From assembly GCA_902464195.1 (NCBI GenBank), contig CABQJB010000085.1, positions 1 to 8,738 on the forward strand: DNA of 8,738 nucleotides. The letters run 5' to 3'. Numbering within the stretch: the stretch's first letter is position 1; every line of letters starts with the position of its first letter. The notes beneath the pieces are model-generated. The model worked only from the letters and a program-made list of their open reading frames with translations. It ran no database searches and was not told the DNA's origin. Source of the DNA: an uncultured Megasphaera sp. (GTDB lineage: Bacteria; Bacillota; Negativicutes; Veillonellales; Megasphaeraceae). Below, in pieces: positions 1-4,676 of this stretch. Both the position numbers and the translations under genes were made by a program.

Positions 1-37
1 GTGTTAATAGTATAGTATAGAAATAGTCTATTAACAC
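1..37. promoter_or_regulatory. Perfect 10-bp inverted repeat upstream of crt
   Basis: The arms GTGTTAATAG (1-10) and CTATTAACAC (28-37) are perfect reverse complements separated by 17 bp. The left arm begins at the window edge, so the repeat could extend further. The spacer contains short ATAG-based repeats and TATA-like hexamers (TATAGT at 11-16, TATAGA at 16-21) that could be -10 boxes, but a matching -35 would lie outside the window. The element sits 29 bp before the crt start codon. It could be an operator for a dimeric regulator or a 5'-UTR stem-loop; the sequence alone does not decide. The half-sites contain TGTTAA/TTAACA as in clostridial Rex sites, but the spacing is far too large for a normal Rex operator. 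Confidence 0.5.
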
Positions 38-65
38 TATTATATGTATTTAGGAGGTTTTTCTC

Positions 66-848
66 ATGGATTACCAGAACATTATTTTTGCTGTCGAAGA
101 CGGTATTGCAACGATCACCATCAATCGTCCAAAAGCTCTGAACGCCCTGAACCAGGCTACGGTCAGCGAATTGAAGGACGTTGTCGAAAAAGTCGCAGCT
201 GATAAAGCTATCAAAGTCGTCATCATCACCGGCGCAGGTGCTAAATCCTTCGTCGCTGGCGCTGACATCAAAGAAATGGCTTCCAAGAACGCTGCTGAAG
301 GCCGCGAATGGGGCCAGTTCGGTCAGAACGTCTTCACGGAAATCGAAAACCTGCCGCAGCCTGTCATCGCAGCTATCAACGGCTTCGCTCTCGGCGGCGG
401 CTGCGAACTCTCCTGCGCTTGCGATATCCGCTATGCAGCTGAAAACGCTAAATTCGGCCAGCCGGAAGTCGGCCTGGGCATCACTCCGGGCTTCGGCGGC
501 ACACAGCGCCTGACCCGTGTCGTCGGCCGCGGCCACGCTAAAGAACTCATCTACACGGGCGGCATGATCGACGCTGAAAAAGCAAAAGCTATCGGCTTGG
601 TCAACGAAGTCTTCCCGCAGGAAGAATTAATGCCGGCTGCTGTTAAACTGGCTAAGAAGATCGCTAAGAACGCTCCGATTGCTGTACAGCTCTCCAAAGC
701 TGCCATCAACCGCGGCATCAACTGCGACGTCGTAACCGGTATCGCTTATGAAGCTGAAGTCTTCGGCCTCTGCTTCTCCACAGCCGACCAGAAGGAAGGC
801 ATGGCTGCTTTCTGCGAAAAACGCAAAGCAACTTTCGAAGGTAAATAA
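66..848 (+). CDS. crt: Short-chain enoyl-CoA hydratase (crotonase, 3-hydroxybutyryl-CoA dehydratase)
   Basis: This 260-residue protein is a complete crotonase-family enzyme that reversibly dehydrates (S)-3-hydroxybutyryl-CoA to crotonyl-CoA in the cytoplasmic butyrate pathway. The N-terminal INRPKALNAL (19-28) is the usual crotonase start. SFVAGADI (61-68) and ALGGGCEL (108-115) supply the oxyanion hole. The two catalytic acids of the hydratase mechanism are present: Glu114 in GGGCEL and Glu134 in GQPEVGLG. PGFGGTQRL (141-149) and the C-terminal FSTADQKEGMAAFCEKR follow the clostridial Crt pattern closely. Having both glutamates argues for a hydratase rather than an isomerase or decarboxylase of the same fold. 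The start is set by AGGAGGT (52-58), 7 bp before ATG. A terminator follows directly, so the gene appears to end its transcript; whether genes lie upstream in the same unit is not visible. Ala-GCT and Lys-AAA are frequent compared with the esterase gene, as expected for high expression. Confidence 0.95.
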   Translation: MDYQNIIFAVEDGIATITINRPKALNALNQATVSELKDVVEKVAADKAIKVVIITGAGAKSFVAGADIKEMASKNAAEGREWGQFGQNVFTEIENLPQPVIAAINGFALGGGCELSCACDIRYAAENAKFGQPEVGLGITPGFGGTQRLTRVVGRGHAKELIYTGGMIDAEKAKAIGLVNEVFPQEELMPAAVKLAKKIAKNAPIAVQLSKAAINRGINCDVVTGIAYEAEVFGLCFSTADQKEGMAAFCEKRKATFEGK

Positions 849-866
849 TTCCATTGTTTGACTCCT

Positions 867-909
867 AACAGAAAAGGGCCTGTCGCTATGCGGCAGGCCC
901 TTTTCTGTT
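867..909 (+). terminator. Rho-independent terminator after crt
   Basis: A long hairpin lies 18 bp after the crt stop. The arm from 867 to 885 pairs with 891-909 around a 5-nt loop. The core GGGCCTG/CAGGCCC is extended by AGAAAA/TTTTCT, with one G-U pair near the loop. The A and T runs lie within the stem, so the structure could terminate transcription from either side, although nothing convergent is seen here. Confidence 0.85.
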
Positions 910-910
910 G

Positions 911-956
911 AGCAACCTCTCAGTCAGCTTCGCTGACAGCTCTCCTATAAGGAGAG
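911..956 (-). repeat. Two-hairpin intergenic repeat, family A copy 1
   Basis: The stretch begins with CAACCTCTC (913-921) and then carries two adjacent perfect hairpins: GTCAGC-TTC-GCTGAC (923-937) and CTCTCCT-ATA-AGGAGAG (940-956). Read on the minus strand it has the order GGAG, hairpin with GAA loop, GAGAGGTTG. The sequence at 2684-2713 has the same order on the plus strand with a different but self-complementary stem. This is the behaviour of a dispersed structured intergenic repeat. It encodes no protein and lies just after the crt terminator. Confidence 0.65.
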
Positions 957-957
957 A

Positions 958-991
958 CACGAACCACGAATCACGAATCACAAATCACGAG
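958..991 (+). repeat. Heptamer tandem repeat, about 4.9 copies
   Basis: The units are CACGAAC (958), CACGAAT (965), CACGAAT (972), CACAAAT (979) and a partial CACGAG (986). The array abuts the preceding two-hairpin repeat with one base between them, so the two may belong to one composite element. Nothing else recognisable lies between 992 and the promoter at 1041. Confidence 0.75.
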
Positions 992-1040
992 CCTTTTCAC
1001 AAAATTGTATCACAACGGCCACAGGAAGGCGAACCAGGCG

Positions 1041-1049
1041 TGGTATAAT
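1041..1049 (+). promoter_or_regulatory. Extended -10 promoter for the esterase gene
   Basis: TGGTATAAT (1041-1049) is a consensus TATAAT preceded by the TGn of an extended -10. No good -35 is seen 16-18 bp upstream (ACAGGA at 1021-1026), which is typical of promoters that rely on the extended -10. Transcription would start near 1056, giving a leader of about 30 nt before the ATG at 1087. Confidence 0.6.
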
Positions 1050-1072
1050 AAATTGCAAAAAAATTTCAATTC

Positions 1073-1083
1073 GAGGTGACCTC
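1073..1083 (+). promoter_or_regulatory. Esterase Shine-Dalgarno inside a small hairpin
   Basis: GAGG (1073-1076) is the ribosome-binding core for the ATG at 1087. It is also one arm of a perfect 4-bp inverted repeat with CCTC (1080-1083) and a TGA loop. The stem is short, so any masking of the site would be modest. Confidence 0.4.
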
Positions 1084-1086
1084 TTC

Positions 1087-2787
1087 ATGAAAGGTAAACA
1101 TATTCCCGCTCTGGCTGTGCTCTGCTGTGCCCTCAGCCTGACGGCTCCTGTCTGGGCCGCACCGGCAGTGGATGGCTTGGATCAGACGGCTGTGACGGCG
1201 ACGGCAGCGGCGACAGCGGCTCCATCTTCTGTCCGCGACGTGACGGCCTTGAGTACGGTCTATGGTGACGGCGAAAGCGTATCGGCTGTGGCCCTTCATT
1301 ATCCCAAGACCATTGATGCCAGCCGCCTGAAGGCGTCGGATTTCACCGTCGCCGGCAAGACGATCGACAAGGTCTATACCAATGATGCGCCGGAAACGGC
1401 CCTGGCCGGCAAGAAGGGCAGTTACGTCATCGTCAGCCTGGTCCATCCGGCTACGCCCTTGCCGACGGCAGCTTCCCAGAACAAGCCCAAGGACGACCAG
1501 GGCGATAAGGGCAAAGAAGGCTCCAACGCCTTGAACGGCGGCGATGCGCCTATGTATTCCGACCGCAAGGCACCGGACCTGAGCGTCGCTGTCAGCCAGA
1601 CCGGGACGGTCTATGCGACGGATGGCACGGCTTATGGCCCGACGACGACGGCCCTGGCTGCCGACAAGACCGTCGATGCCGTCAAGGACGCCTTTAAAAC
1701 TTATATATATAAGGACCCGGCTACGGGCTATGAAATGCCGTATAATATTTACCTGCCCAAAGATTACGATGCCGACAAGGCCAAGATCTATCCCATGGTC
1801 GTCTTCATCGCCGATGCCAGCGCCAACATCAACGATCCCAAGGCCGTCCTCTATCAGGGCAACGGGGCCATCGTCTGGGCGACGCCGGAAGAACAGGCCA
1901 AGCATCCGGCCATCGTCCTGGCACCGCAGTATACGGAAGACCTCATCCGTTCTATCGGCATGATGACTACCGATACCCACCAGTGGACCCAGGGCCTGAC
2001 CCTGGTGACGGACCTCATCATGGATGTATCCAATAAGTGCCGCGTCGACAAGGACCGCATCTACGGGACGGGCCAGTCCCAGGGCGGCATGGCCAACATC
2101 GCTATCAGCGACGCCTATCCGGAACTCTTTGCCGGCCAGTACCTTGTCGCCTGCCAGTGGGATACGCAGGAAATGGAAAAACTCAAGGACAAGAACCTCT
2201 GGATCACCGTCTGCCAGGGCGACAGCAAGGCCTTTCCGGGCATGAATGAAGCGACGGCCCTGTGGGAAAAGGACGGCGCTGTCGTCGCCCGCAGCCGCAT
2301 GTGGGACAGCACGGGCGGTACGCCTGTCTTTGAACAGATGATGAAAGTCATGGAAGACCAGCAGGCCCCCATCAACTATACGGTCTTCAAGGACGGCAGC
2401 CACATGTATACCTGGTCCTTTGCCTATAACATCGAAGGCATCCGGGACTGGCTCTTTGAACAGACGAAAGCCGAAGACGTCCTGAAAAAGCCGGCTCCTT
2501 CCGGGGCCGCCGGTCATGCTGCCGGAAAAGGCGGTGCCCATAAGGGCAGCCCCCAGGGGAAAGCCCTCCTCGACACGGGCATTGCTTATCTGTATGGCCA
2601 GAACGGCACGACGGACTACGACGTAGCCCGCGAATGTTTCCAGAAAGCCTGGCAGGACGGCTGCCAAAACGGAGAGCCGGGCTGGAGGTGGCCCGAAAGG
2701 GCCGGAGAGGTTGAATTTCACTGTAGGGGCTCGCACGTGGCGAGCCCGCCGGGTATATGTGAGATACTTGTGGACCGATGGGTGTGA
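1087..2787 (+). CDS. Secreted alpha/beta-hydrolase esterase with Ig-like N-domain; C-terminus replaced by repeat DNA
   Basis: The 566-residue product starts with a signal peptide: Lys2 and Lys4, a hydrophobic stretch 7-20, and a likely cut after Ala24 or Ala25. Residues about 51-120 resemble the Ig-like domain at the N-terminus of EstA-type esterases. A Lys/Asp/Gly-rich linker covers about 131-160. Residues about 200-460 form an alpha/beta-hydrolase of the Esterase_phd/prolyl-oligopeptidase-like group. Ser331 in GQSQGG is the nucleophile, His439 in KDGSHMYTW the probable catalytic histidine, and Asp379 in CQGDSKAFPG a candidate acid. After an Ala/Gly/Lys-rich linker (468-490), residues 491-526 match one Sel1-like repeat (ALLDTGIAYLYGQNG, DYDVARECFQKAWQDG). 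From about 527 to the TGA at 2785 the frame reads through two repeat elements, giving a tail rich in Trp, Arg and Cys that looks unselected. The original gene probably encoded further Sel1 repeats. The substrate is unknown. The enzyme may still be active because the hydrolase domain is complete. The gene is monocistronic. Confidence 0.75.
   Translation: MKGKHIPALAVLCCALSLTAPVWAAPAVDGLDQTAVTATAAATAAPSSVRDVTALSTVYGDGESVSAVALHYPKTIDASRLKASDFTVAGKTIDKVYTNDAPETALAGKKGSYVIVSLVHPATPLPTAASQNKPKDDQGDKGKEGSNALNGGDAPMYSDRKAPDLSVAVSQTGTVYATDGTAYGPTTTALAADKTVDAVKDAFKTYIYKDPATGYEMPYNIYLPKDYDADKAKIYPMVVFIADASANINDPKAVLYQGNGAIVWATPEEQAKHPAIVLAPQYTEDLIRSIGMMTTDTHQWTQGLTLVTDLIMDVSNKCRVDKDRIYGTGQSQGGMANIAISDAYPELFAGQYLVACQWDTQEMEKLKDKNLWITVCQGDSKAFPGMNEATALWEKDGAVVARSRMWDSTGGTPVFEQMMKVMEDQQAPINYTVFKDGSHMYTWSFAYNIEGIRDWLFEQTKAEDVLKKPAPSGAAGHAAGKGGAHKGSPQGKALLDTGIAYLYGQNGTTDYDVARECFQKAWQDGCQNGEPGWRWPERAGEVEFHCRGSHVASPPGICEILVDRWV
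2671..2713 (+). repeat. Hairpin repeat, family A copy 2, inside the esterase 3' end
   Basis: GGCCC (2690-2694) and GGGCC (2699-2703) form a hairpin with a GAAA loop, preceded by GGAG (2684-2687) and followed by GAGAGGTTG (2705-2713). The reverse complement of 913-945 has the same layout, GGAG then hairpin with GAA loop then GAGAGGTTG, with a different stem. The left boundary is uncertain: the coding match to Sel1 stops around 2664, and GGAGAG at 2671 may be the first base block of the repeat. Confidence 0.6.
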
Positions 2788-2815
2788 GCAGGCGCCCCAC
2801 GTGGCGCCCCTACAG
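2721..2815. mobile_element. 95-bp MITE-like element with 10-bp terminal inverted repeats
   Basis: The ends CTGTAGGGGC (2721-2730) and GCCCCTACAG (2806-2815) are perfect inverted repeats. Each end forms its own hairpin: GGGCTCGC/GCGAGCCC (2727-2747, 5-nt loop) and GGCGCC/GGCGCC (2791-2808, 6-nt loop). Each hairpin holds the palindrome CACGTG (2734-2739 and 2798-2803). The 43-bp middle contains no gene. No convincing target-site duplication is visible. Short elements beginning TGTAGGGGC are familiar as dispersed intergenic repeats in many bacteria. This one supplies the stop codon now used by the esterase ORF. Confidence 0.65.
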
Positions 2816-2852
2816 AAAAAAGGGCTGTCTTCATGCGACAGCCCTTTTTTTT
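2816..2852 (+). terminator. Rho-independent terminator after the esterase gene
   Basis: An A6 run (2816-2821) leads into the 8-bp stem GGGCTGTC/GACAGCCC (2822-2829 and 2837-2844) with a 7-nt loop, followed by eight T residues (2845-2852). It begins directly after the terminal repeat of the element at 2721-2815 and separates the esterase gene from the heat-shock promoter. Confidence 0.92.
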
Positions 2853-2860
2853 ACAATTGA

Positions 2861-2875
2861 TTTGACTTTTTGACT
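2861..2875 (-). repeat. Inverted pair of AGTCAAA heptads upstream of the hrcA promoter
   Basis: TTTGACT occurs at 2861-2867 and again at 2869-2875; on the minus strand this reads AGTCAAA, one base, AGTCAAA. The pair ends 10 bp before the -35 box. The same heptad recurs on the plus strand downstream of the -10 at 2929 and 2955. It resembles the half-site of the CtsR heat-shock repressor, but CtsR heptads are separated by 3 bp, not 1. Confidence 0.4.
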
Positions 2876-2884
2876 TATATTCTC

Positions 2885-2913
2885 TTGACAAAACATATTC
2901 TCCATGCTATCTT
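2885..2913 (+). promoter_or_regulatory. Sigma-A type promoter of the hrcA operon
   Basis: TTGACA (2885-2890) is a perfect -35 box. Exactly 17 bp later lies TATCTT (2908-2913), a fair -10. Transcription would begin near 2920, leaving a leader of about 60 nt that contains the CIRCE operator. A vegetative promoter with a downstream CIRCE is the standard arrangement for HrcA-controlled operons in Firmicutes. Confidence 0.8.
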
Positions 2914-2923
2914 ATATATAGTC

Positions 2924-2950
2924 TTAGAAGTCAAATAGTCAGACTGCTAA
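2924..2950 (+). promoter_or_regulatory. Diverged CIRCE operator (HrcA binding site)
   Basis: TTAGAAGTC (2924-2932), nine bases, then GACTGCTAA (2942-2950) reproduces the 9-9-9 geometry and outer TTAG/CTAA of CIRCE (TTAGCACTC-N9-GAGTGCTAA). Eight of nine arm positions pair. Relative to the canonical element both arms carry the same symmetric C/G exchange at arm position 7 (ACTC becomes AGTC, GAGT becomes GACT), plus one unpaired change (C to A) in the left arm. It begins a few bases after the predicted transcription start, so bound HrcA would block initiation. Confidence 0.8.
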
Positions 2951-2961
2951 GAATAGTCAAA
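2929..2961 (+). repeat. AGTCAAA heptads in the hrcA leader
   Basis: AGTCAAA occurs at 2929-2935, the near match AGTCAGA at 2937-2943 (one base between them), and AGTCAAA again at 2955-2961. The first two overlap the CIRCE element. The 8-bp step is the same as in the inverted pair at 2861-2875. A regulatory role is inferred only from position and repetition. Confidence 0.35.
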
Positions 2962-2980
2962 TGAGCAGAAGGTGAGTACG

Positions 2981-4015
2981 ATGGATTTGGATGCACGAAA
3001 ACAGAAAATACTGCAAGCCATTATTCAGGATTACATCTCCTCTGCCGAACCTGTCGGGTCGAGAACGATTGCCCGCAAGTATGACTTAGGCGTCAGTGCC
3101 GCGACGATCCGCAACGAAATGTTCGATTTGGAAATGATGGGCTACCTGGAACAGCCTCACACGTCGTCTGGCCGCATCCCGTCGCTGAAGGGATACCGCT
3201 TCTACGTCGACTGTCTGCTCAAGCCGACGAAGATCACGGACGCAGAAAAGCAGTTCGTCCGCACCTGGTTCCAGGACAAAGTGAGCAGCGTCGACCAGAT
3301 TTTTCAGTCGACGGCCAAGTTACTGGCCAGGATTACCCACAACGTCACCCTGGTCATGGCGTCACAGCGGCTCAATTCCAAGCTGAAGTACATCCGCTTC
3401 TTACCGCTCGATGACCGCCGGGCCATCATGATCGTCGTCACCGATACGGGGCAGGTAGAGAACTGCATTTACCCCAAACCGGCCGGTGCCAGCCTGGACG
3501 ATCTCAACATCATCGCCCAGCGGCTGACCAACTACCTGGCCGGCATGGCCATGGACCATATCGATGAAAAGGCCATCGAAGCCTTTCACGAGACCATCGT
3601 CGACGACGTCGAATTGTACCGCCTGGCCTTCCGGGCCATGGGACGGGCCTTCCACAAAGACCAGCAGTTCTATAAAGGCGGGACCATGGAGCTCCTGAAC
3701 AAGCCGGAGTTCAAAGACGTCGACAAGGCCAAGAGCCTCTTTACCATGCTGGAAGAACAGGACGTCGTCGCCAATCTCCTTCACGACGAAGGCGAAGGCG
3801 GGGCCGTGACGGTCCGTATCGGCGAAGAAGCGAAATTATCGCCTATCAATGATTGCAGTATCATTGAAGCGACCTTTACCGACCATGATGTAGTCCTCGG
3901 CAAGCTGGCCGTCTTGGGACCAGCTCGTATGGAGTATGCCAAGATCATCGGTCTTTTGGACTTTATGAAACAGCATGTGACACATATGCTGGCACATTAC
4001 CACGACGATAAGTAG
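2981..4015 (+). CDS. hrcA: Heat-inducible transcription repressor HrcA
   Basis: HrcA is a dimeric cytoplasmic repressor that binds CIRCE and is kept functional by the GroE chaperonin in characterised Firmicutes. The 344-residue product has the family length. Residues 1-75 form the winged-helix DNA-binding domain with PVGSRTIARKYDLGVSAATI (24-43), followed by RNEMFDLEMMGYLEQPHTSS and GRIPSLKGYRFYVD (64-77), all hallmarks of HrcA. A GAF-like middle region follows, and near the C-terminus GPARMEYAKIIGLLDFM is the usual closing motif. The ATG at 2981 is chosen because AGAAGGTG (2967-2974) lies 6 bp upstream; an in-frame GTG at 2972 falls inside that Shine-Dalgarno and is unlikely to be used. As the first gene of the operon, it should repress its own transcription through the CIRCE just upstream. 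Confidence 0.96.
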   Translation: MDLDARKQKILQAIIQDYISSAEPVGSRTIARKYDLGVSAATIRNEMFDLEMMGYLEQPHTSSGRIPSLKGYRFYVDCLLKPTKITDAEKQFVRTWFQDKVSSVDQIFQSTAKLLARITHNVTLVMASQRLNSKLKYIRFLPLDDRRAIMIVVTDTGQVENCIYPKPAGASLDDLNIIAQRLTNYLAGMAMDHIDEKAIEAFHETIVDDVELYRLAFRAMGRAFHKDQQFYKGGTMELLNKPEFKDVDKAKSLFTMLEEQDVVANLLHDEGEGGAVTVRIGEEAKLSPINDCSIIEATFTDHDVVLGKLAVLGPARMEYAKIIGLLDFMKQHVTHMLAHYHDDK

Positions 4016-4031
4016 GGAGGGGTACACAGAC

Positions 4032-4643
4032 ATGAGTAAGAAAGAAAATAAAGAAGAAAAAGATACCGTATTAGCAGAAGACGCGGAAAAAGTCGCCGAA
4101 GATGCTGCTAAGGAAAAGGTAGACGAAGCCAAGGAAACAGCGGCAGATGAAGGCGCCGATAAAAAGGCACCGGATGCCAAAGACGCTGCTGCCAAAGCGG
4201 AAGCCGACAAGGCCGTCAAGCTCCAGCAGCAGTTCGTCCGGCTCCAGGCAGATTTTGCTAACTATAAGAAACGCACAGCGGCTGAAAAGCTCCAGATTTC
4301 AGAAGTCGTCAAGATGGATGTCATCAGCAGCATCCTTCCGGTCATCGACAATTTCGAACGGGCCCTGCAGGTCCCGCAGGATAAGGTGGCCGATGATGTG
4401 AAATCCTTCATCGACGGCTATGAAATGATTTACAAACAGCTCCTGGGCGTCCTGGAAAAGGAAGGGGTCACCAAGATCGATGCTGTCGGCAAACCTTTTG
4501 ACCCCAATTATCATCAGGCCGTCATGCGCGTGCCCAGCGACGAATACGATGACGACGTCGTCGTAGAAGTCCTCCAGGAAGGATATCTCCTGGGCGACAA
4601 GACGCTGCGTCCGGCCATGGTCAAAGTTGCATTCAACGGTTAA
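4032..4643 (+). CDS. grpE: Nucleotide exchange factor GrpE
   Basis: GrpE dimers release ADP from DnaK and so reset the chaperone cycle; in well-studied species they also act as a thermosensor. The 203-residue product has a charged Lys/Glu/Asp/Ala-rich head (1-62), the start of the long paired helix with FVRLQADFANYKKRTAAEK (68-86), then ILPVIDNFERAL (101-112). The C-terminal beta-domain, which wedges into the DnaK nucleotide-binding domain, spans about 145-203 with GKPFDPNYHQAVMRV and LQEGYLLGDKTLRPAMVKVA. All key family motifs are present. GGGAGGGG (4015-4022) lies 9 bp before the ATG and overlaps the hrcA stop; only 16 bp separate the two genes, so they are cotranscribed. Confidence 0.96.
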   Translation: MSKKENKEEKDTVLAEDAEKVAEDAAKEKVDEAKETAADEGADKKAPDAKDAAAKAEADKAVKLQQQFVRLQADFANYKKRTAAEKLQISEVVKMDVISSILPVIDNFERALQVPQDKVADDVKSFIDGYEMIYKQLLGVLEKEGVTKIDAVGKPFDPNYHQAVMRVPSDEYDDDVVVEVLQEGYLLGDKTLRPAMVKVAFNG

Positions 4644-4657
4644 TCATCGTTTGAAAT

Positions 4658-4674
4658 AAGATTGGAGGAATCTT
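4658..4674 (+). promoter_or_regulatory. dnaK Shine-Dalgarno displayed in a hairpin loop
   Basis: AAGATT (4658-4663) and AATCTT (4669-4674) are perfect inverted repeats, and the 5-nt loop between them is exactly GGAGG (4664-4668), the Shine-Dalgarno of dnaK. The ATG at 4677 follows 8 bp after GGAGG. This fixes the start: the upstream in-frame TTG at 4662 would overlap the Shine-Dalgarno and lies inside the stem. The stem is A/U-rich and weak, so any effect on translation is a guess. Confidence 0.5.
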
Positions 4675-4676
4675 TT

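Noticed and set aside
1..37. Canonical Rex operator upstream of crt
   Set aside because: The half-site cores match, but Rex sites have about 4 bp between TTGTTAA-type halves, and here the gap is far longer. It is reported only as an inverted repeat of unknown function.
911..991. CRISPR array
   Set aside because: The direct repeats are 7 bp and contiguous, without spacers, and no cas gene is present.
1700..1713. 14-bp palindrome CTTATATATATAAG within the esterase gene
   Set aside because: It codes for Thr-Tyr-Ile-Tyr-Lys in frame, including the rare ATA codon, and has no promoter partner or repeat elsewhere in the window. It is most likely a chance of coding sequence.
1066..2736. 556-codon open frame on the minus strand opposite the esterase gene
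   Set aside because: It is aligned codon-for-codon with the sense gene and stays open because TTA, CTA and TCA codons are avoided there. Its translation has no recognisable domain, while the sense frame has a signal peptide and catalytic motifs.
2861..2943. Canonical CtsR operator at the hrcA promoter
   Set aside because: CtsR boxes have two heptads in direct repeat separated by 3 bp. The heptads here step by 8 bp, so a firm CtsR call is not justified.
2972..2980. GTG start for hrcA giving three extra residues
   Set aside because: GTG at 2972 lies within the AGAAGGTG ribosome-binding site, which is well spaced for the ATG at 2981.
4662..4676. TTG start for dnaK giving five extra residues
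   Set aside because: TTG at 4662 overlaps the GGAGG Shine-Dalgarno that serves the ATG at 4677, and DnaK proteins normally begin directly with M-S-K-x-IGIDLG.
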